A stretch of DNA of 10,185 bases, taken from the NCBI GenBank assembly GCA_910592205.1, contig CAJVPJ010001377.1, positions 1 to 10,185 on the forward strand, written 5' to 3'. The notes under the pieces are model-generated. The model had not been told where the DNA came from and did no database searches. It saw only the letters and a program-made list of their open reading frames with translations. The stretch comes from Paraglomus occultum. Lineage: Eukaryota > Glomeromycota > Glomeromycetes > Paraglomerales > Paraglomeraceae. Below are positions 8,841-10,185 of the stretch, in pieces. A program made the translations under genes and the position numbers. Each line of letters starts with the position of its first letter. Positions within the stretch are counted from its first letter, which is position 1.

Positions 8841-10185
8841 ATGACATCTTATGGACTGACTCGTACCGTCCCTGGTTCAGACATTCCATATCGGTTTCTT
8901 TACAGAACGTTATTGTTGAAGCAAATGGTAATTACTACTATAAGAGTAAAAACTTTTTAACGTCGCTAACATATTGATTGATTTCCGTAGTCGTTGACAT
9001 GATTGCTGAAGGTAATAATTCTATTGAGTATTCCAATCAATTAATATTGGGTAAGAACACACAATGTACTCAATGCTTTGCAATCCATTCCCAAAGTCAT
9101 CGTTACTCAAATCTACAAGAATGAAGAATCAGTGGCAATTGAAGCAATCTACAAATTTCCGATTCATGAAGCTGCAGCAATCTGTGGCTTTGAGGCTGAA
9201 ATCGATGGTAATCGCACAGTAAAGGGTATTGTCAAAAAAGCTCAGCAGGCTGCTAAAGAGTATGATGAAGCTATTCAGGTCTGTACCAACGGACAACTTA
9301 GAACCATCCTGAGTTGTTAGCAATGTAAGTTGGATCAATATAATAAGACTTTCTCAACCTTTAAAACATTAGAGTGATCTTGGCGCGTATCTCCTTCAAG
9401 AAGAACTTCCAGATGTTTTTCAATGCTCAATTGGCAACATTACACAAAACCAGATCGTGAAGGTTCGCATAACTTACGTAACTGAACTTAAACGGGATGC
9501 TGATTCCGACCAAGTTCGCTTCGTTTTGCCTACAGCTGTTGCACCTCGCTACGGTCAACCGCAGAAGGACTGGTTTCAGGCAACAACGGAACTGATTGAG
9601 GGTGACCCGCCGTATTCGAACGAAACCCAGTATGCATTGGATGTTGACATTATATGTCGGATGACAGCGAGCTTGTTGAGCGTTGAGTCACCCACACACA
9701 AGATAAAAACTGATGCTAATTTGAATGGATCTCCAAAGACTTGCAGAGTCAGACTTGCAGAAAATATAACCGAATTAGAAAGGGATTTTGTGCTAGTTAT
9801 CAAGAGTGAGGGTTCGGATCAATCTAGGTATGTGGCGATAATTGGTCAGGGAATTGGTCATAGGGACTCTGTGGCTGTTTGCGGAAAATACGACAAAATA
9901 AAACATTTATATTCTTGCAGGGCGTTCACGGAGTACGATCCAAAGACAAAGACAAATTGTACCATGTTGACTCTTGTCCCTACGTTTGAACTTAAACCGG
10001 TACAGACAGAAATGATTTTTGTTGTGGACAGGTAAATAGTTTAGGCGCTTGTTCATGTTCTGTTGCGTGCTCACGTATATAATCATGGAATTTTATTTGT
10101 TCAGATCCGGTTCAATGCGTGGCGCACCGATGATTAAAGCTCGACAAACGCTCGAGCTAATACTTCGCTCTCTACCGTCAAACTG
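8841..10185 (+). CDS. VIT and VWA domain protein, copy 2, 5' part only, frameshift in exon 1
   Basis: Exons matching copy 1 are 8841-8927, 8991-9011, 9097-9278, 9373-9827, 9921-10031 and 10105-10185, the last cut by the window end. The introns between them are 63, 85, 94, 93 and 73 nt. The visible part covers the VIT domain, the beta-rich segment and the start of the VWA domain, including the D and two S of the MIDAS motif. Exon 1 is 87 nt where copy 1 has 88: between CATAT and TTTACAG one base is missing. From the normal start this would give about 32 residues before a TGA in exon 2. Exons 2-6 are otherwise open in the expected frame. Translation could instead start at the exon 2 Met (MIAE), losing the first VIT strand. 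In exon 4, about 25 of 455 bases differ from copy 1 and eight change a residue. Confidence 0.8.
8899..8906 (+). other. Approximate frameshift site in exon 1 of copy 2
   Basis: Copy 1 has CATATCCCGTCCCTTTACAG where copy 2 has CATATCGGTTTCTTTACAG, one base shorter with several substitutions close together. Copy 1 here encodes PYPVPLQNV, the expected VIT start, so the change is a loss in copy 2 rather than a gain in copy 1. The exact missing base cannot be placed because of the adjacent substitutions. Confidence 0.75.

Larger units (their letters stand above)
613..10185. repeat. Direct tandem duplication, period about 8.0 kb
   Basis: The span 613-2185 is repeated at about 8640-10185 in the same orientation. 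The offset is 8036 at the start codon, 8035 at exons 2 and 3, 8021 at exon 4 and 8002 at exons 5 and 6. The offset changes only where introns differ in length and at the exon 1 deletion. The right end of copy 2 is outside the window, so the full length of the unit and any further copies cannot be seen. Confidence 0.9.

Noticed and set aside
8891-8904. CGGTTTCTTTACAG in copy 2 as a new splice acceptor that rescues frame
   Set aside because: The only nearby donor would give an intron of about 44 nt, shorter than any other here, and would delete the conserved N-terminus.
1-10185. tRNA, rRNA or CRISPR elements
   Set aside because: I found no cloverleaf-like GTTCRANNC box in context, no rRNA wording and no regularly spaced direct repeats with unique spacers.

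Overview
The window is nuclear eukaryotic DNA. It is AT-rich, most of it has no genes, and its genes are split by short GT-AG introns (63-112 nt), one with a clear CTAAC branch-point-like box. This style suggests a repeat-rich fungus, perhaps of an early-diverging AT-rich lineage such as the Mucoromycota or Glomeromycotina. The taxonomic placement is inference; there is no rRNA, tRNA or other marker to settle it.

The window holds two head-to-tail copies of one gene about 8.0 kb apart, both on the + strand. The protein belongs to the VIT plus von Willebrand factor A family (VWA5A-like, also resembling the VIT-VWA part of PARP4). Copy 1 (805-3948) is complete in extent: eight exons and seven introns, with a VIT domain, a VWA domain with an intact MIDAS metal site, a Ser/Thr-rich linker and a conserved C-terminal domain. 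Its spliced length is 2558 nt, one base short of a whole number of codons. The missing base lies at about 2875 and truncates the protein to about 544 of an expected 852 residues. Copy 2 (8841 to the window end) shows exons 1-5 and the start of exon 6 with the same splice sites, but has its own one-base deletion in exon 1. The two copies differ mostly at synonymous positions, so the breaks look recent or are sequence errors.

Region by region: 1-600 is gene-poor and contains one short, unassigned open frame. The span 613-804 is the 5' flank of copy 1 and is duplicated before copy 2. Copy 1 fills 805-3948. The span 3949-5013 is gene-free, with a (TAAA)6 microsatellite and a small GC hairpin. The span 5014-6950 is a large, degenerate inverted repeat with short-period repeats at its outer ends and a loop of about 930 bp. 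The span 6951-7721 is empty. A short terminal-inverted-repeat hairpin resembling a DNA-transposon remnant lies at 7722-7810. The span 7811-8598 is empty apart from a 26-nt palindrome. Copy 2 and its 5' flank fill the rest.

I see no multi-gene system. The interest lies in the recent tandem duplication, the different frameshift in each copy, a 21-nt microexon, uneven divergence between the copies, and the inverted repeat between them.
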